A stretch of DNA of 56,317 nucleotides from an uncultured Agathobacter sp. (GTDB lineage: Bacteria > Bacillota > Clostridia > Lachnospirales > Lachnospiraceae). Below the pieces are notes generated by a model. It had not been told where the DNA came from and searched no databases. It was given only the letters and a program-made list of their open reading frames with translations. Location of the stretch: contig CAMDYX010000013.1 of NCBI GenBank assembly GCA_945910395.1, positions 1-56,317 of the forward strand. The letters are read 5' to 3'. Positions 25,467-33,554 of the stretch are shown here, in pieces. The translations under genes were made by a program, and so were the position numbers. Every line of letters starts with the position of its first letter. Within the stretch, counting starts at the first letter, position 1.

Positions 25467-26918
25467 ATGAGCAAGGTTCGGACAAGATTTGCTCCAAGCC
25501 CGACAGGAAGAATGCATGTAGGAAATTTGCGTACCGCATTATATGCCTATCTTCTTGCCAAGCATGAGGGCGGGGATTTTATTTTAAGAATAGAGGACAC
25601 AGATCAGGAACGTTTGGTGGAAGGCGCGGTAGATATTATTTATCGTACTATGAAGAAAACCGGACTGATCCATGATGAAGGTCCGGATAAGGACGGCGGC
25701 TGCGGCCCTTATGTCCAGAGTGAGAGACAGGAAAAGGGAATTTATCTTGAGTATGCTAAGAAGCTGATTGAGAAAGGGGAGGCATATTACTGCTTTTGCG
25801 ACAAGGAACGTCTGGAAGGTCTTAAAACCACCGTTGCAGGCAAGGAGATTTCCATATATGACAAGCATTGTCTTTCTCTTTCCAAAGAAGAGGTAGAGGC
25901 AAATCTTGCAGCAGGAAAGCCTTATGTCATCCGCCAGAACAACCCCACAGAGGGAACTACCACCTTCCATGATGAAATTTACGGAGATATCACCGTAGAT
26001 AATGCGGAGCTGGATGATATGATTTTGATTAAGTCAGACGGCTTCCCGACCTATAATTTTGCCAATGTAGTGGATGATCATCTGATGGGAATTACCCATG
26101 TGGTCCGGGGAAATGAGTATCTTTCCTCCTCACCAAAATACAACAGACTCTATGAGGCCTTCGGCTGGGAAGTGCCGGTTTATGTACACTGTCCGCTGAT
26201 TACCGATGAGCAGCATAACAAGCTTTCGAAGAGAAGCGGTCATTCATCCTTTGAGGATCTGATTGAGCAGGGATTTTTGACGGAGGCAGTTGTAAACTTC
26301 GTTGCCCTCCTTGGTTGGTCACCGGCAGACAATCAGGAAATCATGAGTCTGGAGGAGCTGATTAAAAAGTTTGATTACCATCATATGAGCAAGTCACCGG
26401 CGGTCTTTGACTATACAAAGCTTAAATGGATGAACGGAGAATACATTAAGAAAATGGATTTTGATGCCTTCTACGAGATGGCCGAGCCCTATATCAAAGA
26501 GGTGGTAACCAAGGACTACGACCTTAAGAAGATTGCAAGGATGGTTCAGTCCCGTATCGAAATATTCCCGGACATCAAGGAGCATATTGATTTCTTTGAG
26601 GCACTTCCGGAATATGATACGACAATGTACGCCCATAAGAAGATGAAGACCACAGAGGAAACCTCCCTGGAGGTTTTAAAGGACATCCTCCCGATTTTAG
26701 AGAAGCAGGAAGATTTTTCTAACGATGCCTTATATGCAGTTCTATGTGACTACGTTGCCCAAAAGGAAGTGAAGAACGGTTATGTGATGTGGCCGATCCG
26801 TACCGCTGTATCCGGAAAACAGATGACACCGGGCGGGGCAACAGAGCTTATGGAGGTTCTCGGAAAAGAGGAATCTCTTGCCCGAATCAGGAAAGGTATT
26901 GAATTACTTTCAAAATAG
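25467..26918 (+). CDS. gltX: Glutamyl-tRNA synthetase
   Basis: A 483-residue class I synthetase. The HIGH-type motif is MHVG in [11 protein letters not shown] (10-20) and the KMSKS-type motif is KLSKR (252-256). It charges tRNA-Glu with glutamate; a non-discriminating enzyme that also loads tRNA-Gln is common in Firmicutes, but this cannot be settled from the sequence. Two ATGs are adjacent; 25467 is preferred because GAGG is 6 bases upstream, against 3 for 25464. The helicase gene follows 12 bases after its stop. Confidence 0.95.
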   Translation: MSKVRTRFAPSPTGRMHVGNLRTALYAYLLAKHEGGDFILRIEDTDQERLVEGAVDIIYRTMKKTGLIHDEGPDKDGGCGPYVQSERQEKGIYLEYAKKLIEKGEAYYCFCDKERLEGLKTTVAGKEISIYDKHCLSLSKEEVEANLAAGKPYVIRQNNPTEGTTTFHDEIYGDITVDNAELDDMILIKSDGFPTYNFANVVDDHLMGITHVVRGNEYLSSSPKYNRLYEAFGWEVPVYVHCPLITDEQHNKLSKRSGHSSFEDLIEQGFLTEAVVNFVALLGWSPADNQEIMSLEELIKKFDYHHMSKSPAVFDYTKLKWMNGEYIKKMDFDAFYEMAEPYIKEVVTKDYDLKKIARMVQSRIEIFPDIKEHIDFFEALPEYDTTMYAHKKMKTTEETSLEVLKDILPILEKQEDFSNDALYAVLCDYVAQKEVKNGYVMWPIRTAVSGKQMTPGGATELMEVLGKEESLARIRKGIELLSK

Positions 26919-26930
26919 GAATTTGTTTTT

Positions 26931-28766
26931 ATGATCATGAATGAATCGCAAATAAAAGCGATAGCACATCAATCGGGGCCCTGCATGGTACTTGCAGGGC
27001 CCGGTTCTGGCAAAACTGCCGTTATTACCCAGCGAACAAAAAAATTAATAACTGAATATGGTGTGGATGCATCCAATATTCTGGTGATCACCTTTACAAA
27101 AGCTGCCGCAACGGAGATGAAGCAGCGCTTTTTGCAATTGATGGGAGAAAGCACAACAAAGGTGACCTTCGGAACCTTTCATGCGGTCTTTTTTATGGTA
27201 CTAAAGCTTGCATATCACTTTGAAAGCAGCAACGTGGTTTCGGAGGAGCAGAAATATCAGATGATGAGAGAGATTGTCTCCCATCATCATCTGGAATACC
27301 GGGATGAAAATGAATTTATCGGAAATCTCTTAGGGGAGATTTCGAAGATCAAAAATGAGCGGATTCCCATGGATCATTTCTATTCGAACCAGTGTGGAGA
27401 GGAGGTATTCCGGAAAATATATGGAGAGTATGACAGAAGGCTTAGGGGAAATCGATGGATCGATTTTGATGATATGCTGGTATATACCTATGAGCTTTTT
27501 TGCGAACGAAAGGATATCTTAGAGGCCTGGCAGAAAAAATACCGGTATATCCTGATTGACGAATTCCAGGATATCAATCAGCTTCAGTTTGATATTGTGC
27601 GTCTCCTGGCAAAACCGCAGAATAATCTGTTTGTGGTGGGAGACGATGACCAGTCCATATATCGGTTTCGAGGGTCAAAGCCGGAGCTGATGCTGGGGTT
27701 TCAAAAGGTATATCCGGATGCAAAGCAGATTCTTTTAGACAGAAATTACAGATGTGATGGCTTTATCGTGGCAGATTCCTTAAATCTTATCTGTCATAAT
27801 AAGGAGCGGTTTGATAAAAAAATCATTGCAAGCCGTGATGCCCTGCACAGACCGGAGTATCTGAAATTTGCAAACCAGCGCTTAGAAAATCTCTATATTA
27901 TCAAACAGATCAAAGAGGAAGTGGAACAGGGGGCAGATTACTCACAGTTTGCAATTCTGTTTCGGACGAATACAAATCCAAGACTTTTAACAGAACAGCT
28001 CATGGAATTCGATATTCCCTTCAAAATGAAAGAGCATATGCCAAATTTGTACGATCACTGGATTGCAAAGGACATTTTTACATATATTAGAATTGCACAG
28101 GGGAGCAGAAAGCGGGCAGATTTTCTTCAGATCATGAACAGACCCAAGCGCTATATCGGGCGGGACAGTCTCTGTGAACCGGAAATCGCCTTCGATGAGT
28201 GGATCAAGCTGTACGAGGAGCAGCCCTGGATTGGGGAGAGAATCGAGCGTTTGTGGTATGATGTGAAGATGCTGTCCAAGATGAGCCCCTATGCTGCCAT
28301 CAATTATATCCGAAGGGGAATCGGGTACGATGACTATTTAAAGGAATACGCAGAGTATCGGAATATAAATCAGGAGGATTTGATGGAGGTGGTGGAAGAG
28401 CTTTCTGCAACAGCAAAAGGATATAAAAGCTATGAGTCCTGGTTTTTGCATATCGAAGAATATACAAGCAATATGAAAAAGAACGGAAGGCTTAGGCAGC
28501 AAGAGGAGCATGCGGTAACTCTTGCAACATTTCACGGAGCAAAGGGACTGGAATTTGACAAGGTGTATCTGATCGATGCAAACGAAGGCATCATTCCATA
28601 CAAAAAAGCGGTTTTGGACAAGGATATCGAGGAAGAACGAAGGCTGTTTTATGTCGGAATGACGAGGGCAAAAAATGTTTTAAAGGTATGCTATGTCGAT
28701 ACTTTCAATGATAAAGCCGTAACTATGTCCCGGTTTATTCAGGAAGTAATGAAAAATGGTGATTGA
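26931..28766 (+). CDS. UvrD/PcrA-family superfamily 1 DNA helicase
   Basis: 611 residues, shorter than the ~720-750 of PcrA/UvrD. It unwinds DNA with 3'-5' polarity if the family rule holds. Motif I is GPGSGKT (23-29), motif II DEFQD (210-214), motif III VVGDDDQSIYRFRGS, motif IV NYRCDGF, motif V ATFHGAKGLEFDKVYL and motif VI FYVGMTRAKN. All ATPase motifs look intact. The protein ends soon after motif VI, lacking the C-terminal RNA polymerase-binding extension of PcrA, so it may be a secondary repair helicase. M3 (26937) is an alternative start. It follows gltX closely. Confidence 0.9.
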   Translation: MIMNESQIKAIAHQSGPCMVLAGPGSGKTAVITQRTKKLITEYGVDASNILVITFTKAAATEMKQRFLQLMGESTTKVTFGTFHAVFFMVLKLAYHFESSNVVSEEQKYQMMREIVSHHHLEYRDENEFIGNLLGEISKIKNERIPMDHFYSNQCGEEVFRKIYGEYDRRLRGNRWIDFDDMLVYTYELFCERKDILEAWQKKYRYILIDEFQDINQLQFDIVRLLAKPQNNLFVVGDDDQSIYRFRGSKPELMLGFQKVYPDAKQILLDRNYRCDGFIVADSLNLICHNKERFDKKIIASRDALHRPEYLKFANQRLENLYIIKQIKEEVEQGADYSQFAILFRTNTNPRLLTEQLMEFDIPFKMKEHMPNLYDHWIAKDIFTYIRIAQGSRKRADFLQIMNRPKRYIGRDSLCEPEIAFDEWIKLYEEQPWIGERIERLWYDVKMLSKMSPYAAINYIRRGIGYDDYLKEYAEYRNINQEDLMEVVEELSATAKGYKSYESWFLHIEEYTSNMKKNGRLRQQEEHAVTLATFHGAKGLEFDKVYLIDANEGIIPYKKAVLDKDIEEERRLFYVGMTRAKNVLKVCYVDTFNDKAVTMSRFIQEVMKNGD

Positions 28767-28792
28767 CGTATTTTCGCCACATTAGCTATAAT
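28763..28792 (+). promoter_or_regulatory. Promoter of the DUF1292 gene
   Basis: TTGACG (28763-28768), an 18-base spacer, perfect TATAAT (28787-28792). The -35 box overlaps the helicase stop codon. Confidence 0.7.
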
Positions 28793-28825
28793 GTAAATAA
28801 GTATCTTTTTGAAGGAGAAAAGAAT

Positions 28826-29149
28826 ATGGAAGAAAAAGAAAAAGTAACTCCTGTTACGGAAGATGAAATCGATAACATTCGTGTGACCTTAGATTTGGAC
28901 GACAAAACTGTGGAATGTAAGATTATTACTATTTTTGAAGCCTTTGGGCAGGACTATATCGCACTGATTCCGCTGGATGAAAAGGGAAACGAAAATGCGG
29001 CGGGAGAGGTATATCTTTACCGGTATTTTGAGGATGAAGAAGGATTGCCGTCCATTGAGAATATTGAGGACGACGAGGAATATGAAGCTGCGGCAGATCG
29101 TTTTGATGAGCTTTTGGATGAAGAATTGTTTGATGAGATGGACGACTAA
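28826..29149 (+). CDS. DUF1292-family acidic protein
   Basis: A 107-residue, strongly acidic protein of the DUF1292 (YrzB-like) family. The core VTLDLDDKTVECKIITIFEA, then DYIALIPLD and VYLYRY, is the typical beta-rich motif; the tail is rich in Asp and Glu. Members are common in Firmicutes, often small and of unknown role. The start is taken at 28826, with GAAGGAGAAAAG 5-6 bases upstream; a longer frame from 28763 would begin inside the promoter. The gene stands before the GH13-like gene with a 27-base gap, so the two are likely co-transcribed. Confidence 0.85.
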   Translation: MEEKEKVTPVTEDEIDNIRVTLDLDDKTVECKIITIFEAFGQDYIALIPLDEKGNENAAGEVYLYRYFEDEEGLPSIENIEDDEEYEAAADRFDELLDEELFDEMDD

Positions 29150-29176
29150 AAAAGATTAGGCAGATTTGGAGGCAAC

Positions 29177-31051
29177 ATGGAGTTTTTAGTGCGTGAAGGC
29201 GATTATGCCAAGATGGGTGCATATATCGGTGCAGATGGGGTAACCTTTACTTTTGAAGGAGAAAAGGAAGACGCATGCAGCGTTGTACTGATCGAAAAGA
29301 AGACAAAAGAAGAATTTTTAATCGAGGTCCCGCAGAAATTTTGTCTGGGATCTCTTCGGTCTGTGAAAATATCCGGTTTTTCACCGGAAAATTTTTATTA
29401 TGAGTACAACATAAACGGAGAGTCTATACTGGATCCCTATGCAAGATCCATAAGCGGACGCGAGATCTGGAATAATAAGGATCGAATCCGGGAGGAGCTT
29501 AAGGTATATGGGAAAATCCTTCAGACAGAATTCGACTGGTCCAACGATCATCAGCCGGAAATAAAAAAAAGTAAAATGATTATGTACAAGCTCCATGCAA
29601 GAGGCTTTACCATGGATCATGGTGCCGAAAAAAGAATTGCCGGAACCTTTCAGGGAATCTTAAGCAGACTGAGCTATCTAAAAGAGCTTGGGGTAACGAC
29701 GGTAGAGCTCATGCCGGTATACGAGTTCGAAGAGCTGGTGCTTCCAAAGAAGCCCGAATTGCCGGAATACATCAATTGGGAGCAGCAGGAAGAGGATATT
29801 ATTTTGCCGGAGGAAGAACAGAAGGAGCAGGAGGCTCGTTTAAATTACTGGGGATATGGCGAGGGAAATTATTTTGCAGTAAAGGCCTCCTATGCAGCAG
29901 AACCGCAAAATGCATCCTTTGAGTTTAAGCAGCTTGTGCACGAAATGCATAAAATGGGGATGGAATGTATTCTCGAAATGTATTTTCCGGTGACCATTAA
30001 CCACAATTTGATTTTAGATGCGCTTCGTTACTGGGTACGGGAATTTCATGTGGATGGTTTTCATCTGTTGGGAGAGCGCATTCCTATAACAGCTATTGTG
30101 CAGGATGTACTTTTGAGCAGAACAAAGATTTTTTATCACCAGTTCGAGCATGGAGTACAGAAGGAAGACAAAAAATATAAGAATCTGTATGTTTATGAGG
30201 AAGAGTATCAGTACCCTGCAAGAAAAATATTAAACCACATCAATGGTAACATGCAGGAGTTTATCAATCAGCAGAAAAAGCAGGGAAGTACGCTGGGATA
30301 TGTCAATTTTATTGCCAGCAACAATGGCTTTACGCTTTCGGATGTCTTTATGTACAATGACCGTCATAATGAAGAAAATGGCGAGAACAATGTAGACGGA
30401 AATGCATGGAACTTCAGCAATAACTATGGAGTGGAAGGACCTACGCGGAAAAAATATATTCAGGCTACCCGAAAACGACAGTGGAGAAATGCAATGATGA
30501 TGCTGTTTCTTGCACAGGGGGTTCCGCTTTTGTGGGCCGGAGATGAGATGTGCAATTCCCAGAATGGCAACAACAATGCGTATTGCCAGGATAATCCTGT
30601 GGGCTGGCTGAATTGGAAAAATGAGAAAAGTCATAAGGAGGAAACCCAGTTTGTAAAGAAGCTGATTCAATTTCGAAATACACATTCCCTGATTTCCAAT
30701 GAGTTGCCTTTCCATTTTAATGACTATAAGACTCTGGGGGCTCCGGATCTGTCTTTTCATGGTGAAAATGCATGGATTATGGGAATTGATCCGGGCAGGA
30801 TGAATCTTGGAATGATGTATTACGGCGCCTACAGCAGGGATGAAGAGAAAGAGGATATCTATGTGGCATACAACTTCTTCTCCGCGGTATCGACCCTTGC
30901 TCTTCCAAAGCTTGAGAAAAAGAAGAAATGGTATGTGGTAATCGACAGTGCCATGGATGAGAATCCTGTGATGGAAAATCCAGTGTTGGCATCAAACCAG
31001 AAGACACTTTCCATGATGCCACAGTCCATCTGTATTTTGGTTGGAAAATAA
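29177..31051 (+). CDS. GlgX/isoamylase-like GH13 protein, catalytic residues lost
   Basis: 624 residues. Residues about 1-120 form a CBM48-like domain ending with DPYARSISGREIWN. The rest follows the GlgX/pullulanase barrel, clearest in GFTLSDVFMYNDRHNEENGE and GNNNAYCQDNPVGWLNW. But the catalytic residues are missing. Region II reads DGFHLLGE (293-300), with L298 where GlgX has the Asp nucleophile. Region IV reads ASNNGFTL with N382-N383 in place of the His-Asp pair. Region I (LEMYFPVTIN) lacks the usual DVVYNH. Region III is not recognisable. It is therefore probably a carbohydrate-binding pseudoenzyme, perhaps a glycogen sensor. TTGGAGG precedes the start. Confidence 0.85.
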   Translation: MEFLVREGDYAKMGAYIGADGVTFTFEGEKEDACSVVLIEKKTKEEFLIEVPQKFCLGSLRSVKISGFSPENFYYEYNINGESILDPYARSISGREIWNNKDRIREELKVYGKILQTEFDWSNDHQPEIKKSKMIMYKLHARGFTMDHGAEKRIAGTFQGILSRLSYLKELGVTTVELMPVYEFEELVLPKKPELPEYINWEQQEEDIILPEEEQKEQEARLNYWGYGEGNYFAVKASYAAEPQNASFEFKQLVHEMHKMGMECILEMYFPVTINHNLILDALRYWVREFHVDGFHLLGERIPITAIVQDVLLSRTKIFYHQFEHGVQKEDKKYKNLYVYEEEYQYPARKILNHINGNMQEFINQQKKQGSTLGYVNFIASNNGFTLSDVFMYNDRHNEENGENNVDGNAWNFSNNYGVEGPTRKKYIQATRKRQWRNAMMMLFLAQGVPLLWAGDEMCNSQNGNNNAYCQDNPVGWLNWKNEKSHKEETQFVKKLIQFRNTHSLISNELPFHFNDYKTLGAPDLSFHGENAWIMGIDPGRMNLGMMYYGAYSRDEEKEDIYVAYNFFSAVSTLALPKLEKKKKWYVVIDSAMDENPVMENPVLASNQKTLSMMPQSICILVGK

Positions 31052-31052
31052 A

Positions 31053-31658
31053 ATGAATGCGATCAAACATTTTTGTACAATAACAAAACATAAGAATCTG
31101 GTGATGGCAGGCTGCTTTAAAATAGGACTTTACAGGCAGGGGCTGCTGCATGACCTCTCCAAATACGGCCCGACGGAGTTTCTGGTGGGATGTAAGTATT
31201 ATAAGGGATATATGAGTCCGAACAATGCAGAGCGTGCTTCCACAGGCGTCTCAACGGCATGGCTGCATCATAAGGGACGAAACAAGCATCATCTGGAATA
31301 TTGGATTGATTATGGAGCCGCCGAGGATTCTGAAGAGGCTCATAAGGGAATGCAGGGCATGAAAATGCCTATCAAGTATGTGGCCGAAATGTTTATTGAC
31401 CGGGTGAGTGCCTCAAAGAACTATCAAAAGGACAGATATACCGATCGCGGACCATGGGATTATTATCAAAAAGGAAAAGGCGCCTATCTGATTCATCCCG
31501 ATACCGAAAGTCTTTTGGAGTATCTTCTTGTCATGCTTGCGGTAAAAGGGGAGAAAGAGACCTTCGCCTTTGTGAAAAACGAATTGCTTAAGGGAAAAGT
31601 ACCCTATGAAAAAGAATATTTAGACAGATGTAAGGATGCGCTTCATTTCGACCGGTAG
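31053..31658 (+). CDS. DUF5662-like protein
   Basis: 201 residues from the ATG at 31053, one base after the previous stop; a TTG at 31041 would add four residues and overlap it. His-rich short motifs suggest a metal centre: HDLSKYGPTEF near residue 31, and LHHKGRNKHHLEYW near 71. Family members I recall as DUF5662 are uncharacterised proteins about this long; some resemble HD-type hydrolases, which is a guess here. There is no signal peptide or membrane helix. Its 3' end overlaps the antisense pseudouridine synthase gene by 39 bases. Confidence 0.7.
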   Translation: MNAIKHFCTITKHKNLVMAGCFKIGLYRQGLLHDLSKYGPTEFLVGCKYYKGYMSPNNAERASTGVSTAWLHHKGRNKHHLEYWIDYGAAEDSEEAHKGMQGMKMPIKYVAEMFIDRVSASKNYQKDRYTDRGPWDYYQKGKGAYLIHPDTESLLEYLLVMLAVKGEKETFAFVKNELLKGKVPYEKEYLDRCKDALHFDR

Positions 31659-32516
31659 ATCGGAAGAAAAGTGCATCTTTTCTTTTGTAATCGGATGGAT
31701 AAAGTCAAGCTCCCCTGCGTGGAGCGCCTGATGATCGATATAGGTATAATCCGGATGATACAAGAAATCACCGATCAGAGGATGTCCGATGTGTTTCATG
31801 TGAACGCGGATCTGATGTGTTCGTCCGGTCTCTAATTGCAGCTTTACAAAAGACAGATCCTTCTTTTCGTCGTAGGAAAGAAGCGTATAATTGGTTATGG
31901 CGGTTTCTCCGTTTTTAAAATCCACACAGCGCTCTACGGTGGAATTGTCCTTTCGGGCAATGGGTGCGGTTATGGTGCCGCTTACGCTTGTCTTTCCACT
32001 GCAGATGGCATAGTAGGTCCGCTTAATATGGCGCATTTTCATCTGCTCATTTAATATTCCGGCCGCCAGCATGTTCTTGGATATGACGGTCAGCCCTGTG
32101 GTGTCTTTGTCCAGACGGTTCAGACAGCGAAAGACAATAGCTTCTCCCTTTTGATGAAAATAATAGGATACGGCATTTGCAAGGGTGTGCTCATAATGAC
32201 CGAGGGAAGGGTGGACCGGCATCCCGGCAGGCTTATTTACCACGAGAAGATCCTCGTCTTCATACACAATGTCAAATTCCTGCTCCACAGGAACAATCGA
32301 TGAGTCAGAAGGCTCTTCAATAAGGGAAATGACCAGTATATCATTAGCAGCTAACACCTCATTTACATAAGCCCATCTGCCGTTTAACAGAATTCCCTCC
32401 GGTGTTTTCTTTAATGCAACAATCACATTCCTTGTGTATCCCTGCTGCTTTAAAAATTGCAAAACAGACTGTCCATGATTTAGTTCGTCGATTTTATAGG
32501 TAATCATTCTTTTCAT
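31620..32516 (-). CDS. RluA-family pseudouridine synthase
   Basis: 298 residues, the only minus-strand gene. The N-terminal S4-like domain (about 8-70) is followed by the RluA/RluD catalytic core: VVNKPAGMPVHP, then RLDKDTTGLTVISKN, whose Asp after RL is the catalytic residue, and LETGRTHQIRVHMKHIGHP. It isomerises uridine to pseudouridine in rRNA or tRNA; the target cannot be assigned between RluA, RluC and RluD types. The promoter is immediately upstream, leaving almost no 5' leader, and no clear Shine-Dalgarno precedes M1; M4 (32507) is an alternative start. It faces the sigma factor gene divergently and converges with the DUF5662-like gene. Confidence 0.9.
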   Translation of the reverse strand: MKRMITYKIDELNHGQSVLQFLKQQGYTRNVIVALKKTPEGILLNGRWAYVNEVLAANDILVISLIEEPSDSSIVPVEQEFDIVYEDEDLLVVNKPAGMPVHPSLGHYEHTLANAVSYYFHQKGEAIVFRCLNRLDKDTTGLTVISKNMLAAGILNEQMKMRHIKRTYYAICSGKTSVSGTITAPIARKDNSTVERCVDFKNGETAITNYTLLSYDEKKDLSFVKLQLETGRTHQIRVHMKHIGHPLIGDFLYHPDYTYIDHQALHAGELDFIHPITKEKMHFSSDLPVEMKRILTSV

Positions 32517-32523
32517 GCAATTT

Positions 32524-32551
32524 AGTATAGCATAATTCTTTTCCTATGCAA
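32524..32551 (-). promoter_or_regulatory. Promoter of the pseudouridine synthase gene
   Basis: Minus strand: TTGCAT (32551-32546), a 16-base spacer, TATACT (32529-32524). Transcription would start at about 32517, one base before the start codon, so the mRNA may be leaderless. Confidence 0.55.
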
Positions 32552-32580
32552 TCTACGGCGAAGATTTCACTTTTACCAGA

Positions 32581-32724
32581 GCACAAAAAAGCCCCGAAGT
32601 ATTTCATTACAGACCTTAAAGAAACGCCGGCACTTAATGAGTGCTTTTTACGAATTTAGTACCGCTGCGTTTCGTCAGAGCGAGAGCGTGTCTGCAATGA
32701 AATACTTCGGGGCTTTTGATGTGC
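32581..32724. repeat. ~140-bp inverted-repeat element between divergent genes
   Basis: Perfect 22-base arms at 32587-32608 and 32696-32717 (aaaagccccgaagtatttca... and its reverse complement), extended outward by gcac/gtgc with one bulge and inward by cagac/gtctg past one mismatch. The interior contains gaaacgc (32621-32627) / gcgtttc (32667-32673) and a gcact/agtgc hairpin (32630-32644). The whole could fold as one long rod or a branched RNA. It sits in the 322-base gap between two divergent genes, which otherwise holds only their promoters. Part of it is repeated at the window start, so it is likely a dispersed MITE-like element or a small structured RNA. Confidence 0.75.
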
Positions 32725-32786
32725 GTGTGATAAAATGAAATATACTTCGAGGAAGTTTTTCACACAATTTCGATGGGAAAAGCACT

Positions 32787-32815
32787 TTGAAAACTTGTAT
32801 CTCATAGAATATATA
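32787..32815 (+). promoter_or_regulatory. Promoter of the sigma factor gene
   Basis: TTGAAA (32787-32792), a 17-base spacer, TATATA (32810-32815). It would start transcription near 32822, which supports the downstream GTG at 32839 as the start codon rather than the GTG at 32821. Confidence 0.55.
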
Positions 32816-32838
32816 AAGATGTGAGAAAAGGGCGCTTC

Positions 32839-33462
32839 GTGGAAACTTTTTTATCACCACTTAATACAGCGGAGGAAAAAGCTTGCCTAAAACGCCTGAA
32901 GGAAGGCGACCAAGAGGCAAAAGAGGAATTGATTTTACATAATATGCGCCTGGTCGCACATGTTGCAAAACGTTATGCAGGCTCGGAGGAGGACCCACAG
33001 GATCTGCTTTCCATTGGAACGATTGGGTTAATTAAGGCGGTTTTGTCCTTTGACAGCGAATATGGAAGCAGATTTGCAACCTATGCTATTCGATGCATCG
33101 ATAATGAGATGCTTATGTATTTTCGAAGCAAAAAGAAGACCAGAGGCGAAGTATCAATGTTTGAACCAATCGGTACGGACAAAGAGGGAAATCAGATACA
33201 GCTGGCGGATATTTTGGAATGTGAAGAGATCGATGTGACAGAAGAATTGGAAAAAAATTATCTGATACAGAAAATGACGAGACATCTGAAGGAACAGTTA
33301 GATGATCGGGAATACGCGATTCTTTCCATGCGGTACGGGGTAAACGGACAAAAGGAAAAGACTCAGCGGGAAATCGCAAAGTGCTTACACATTTCCAGAT
33401 CCTATGTATCACGGATAGAAAAGAAGGCTTTAGAAAAAATGAGAAAATTTTTATCGGAATAG
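32839..33462 (+). CDS. sigK: SigK-type RNA polymerase sigma factor
   Basis: A 207-residue sigma-70 family protein of the sporulation sigma-K/sigma-E group. Region 2 has MRLVAHVAKRY, DLLSIGTIGLIKAVLSFD and FATYAIRCIDNEMLMYFRSK; region 4 ends with the helix-turn-helix TQREIAKCLHISRSYVSRIE. Sigma-K directs late mother-cell genes in spore formers. The GTG at 32839 follows AAAAGGG by 6 bases and gives the family-like start (M/V)ETFLSPL; a GTG at 32821 would be nearly leaderless. The gene is uninterrupted (no skin-like element) and I see no obvious pro-sequence of the SigK type. Some non-sporulating relatives also keep this gene. Confidence 0.8.
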   Translation: METFLSPLNTAEEKACLKRLKEGDQEAKEELILHNMRLVAHVAKRYAGSEEDPQDLLSIGTIGLIKAVLSFDSEYGSRFATYAIRCIDNEMLMYFRSKKKTRGEVSMFEPIGTDKEGNQIQLADILECEEIDVTEELEKNYLIQKMTRHLKEQLDDREYAILSMRYGVNGQKEKTQREIAKCLHISRSYVSRIEKKALEKMRKFLSE

Positions 33463-33468
33463 GATGAA

Positions 33469-33507
33469 AAAAGATGGATGATATGTTATGATATATCCAT
33501 CTTTTTT
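33469..33507 (+). terminator. sigK terminator
   Basis: aaaagatggat (33469-33479) / atccatctttt (33495-33505), 11 bp, extendable across the loop by gatat/atat pairing, followed by further T. Directly after the sigma factor stop. Confidence 0.85.
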
Positions 33508-33554
33508 CTTGCATAATTCTATGCACTTTTCCCAAATGTCGGAACAGGAGAATC

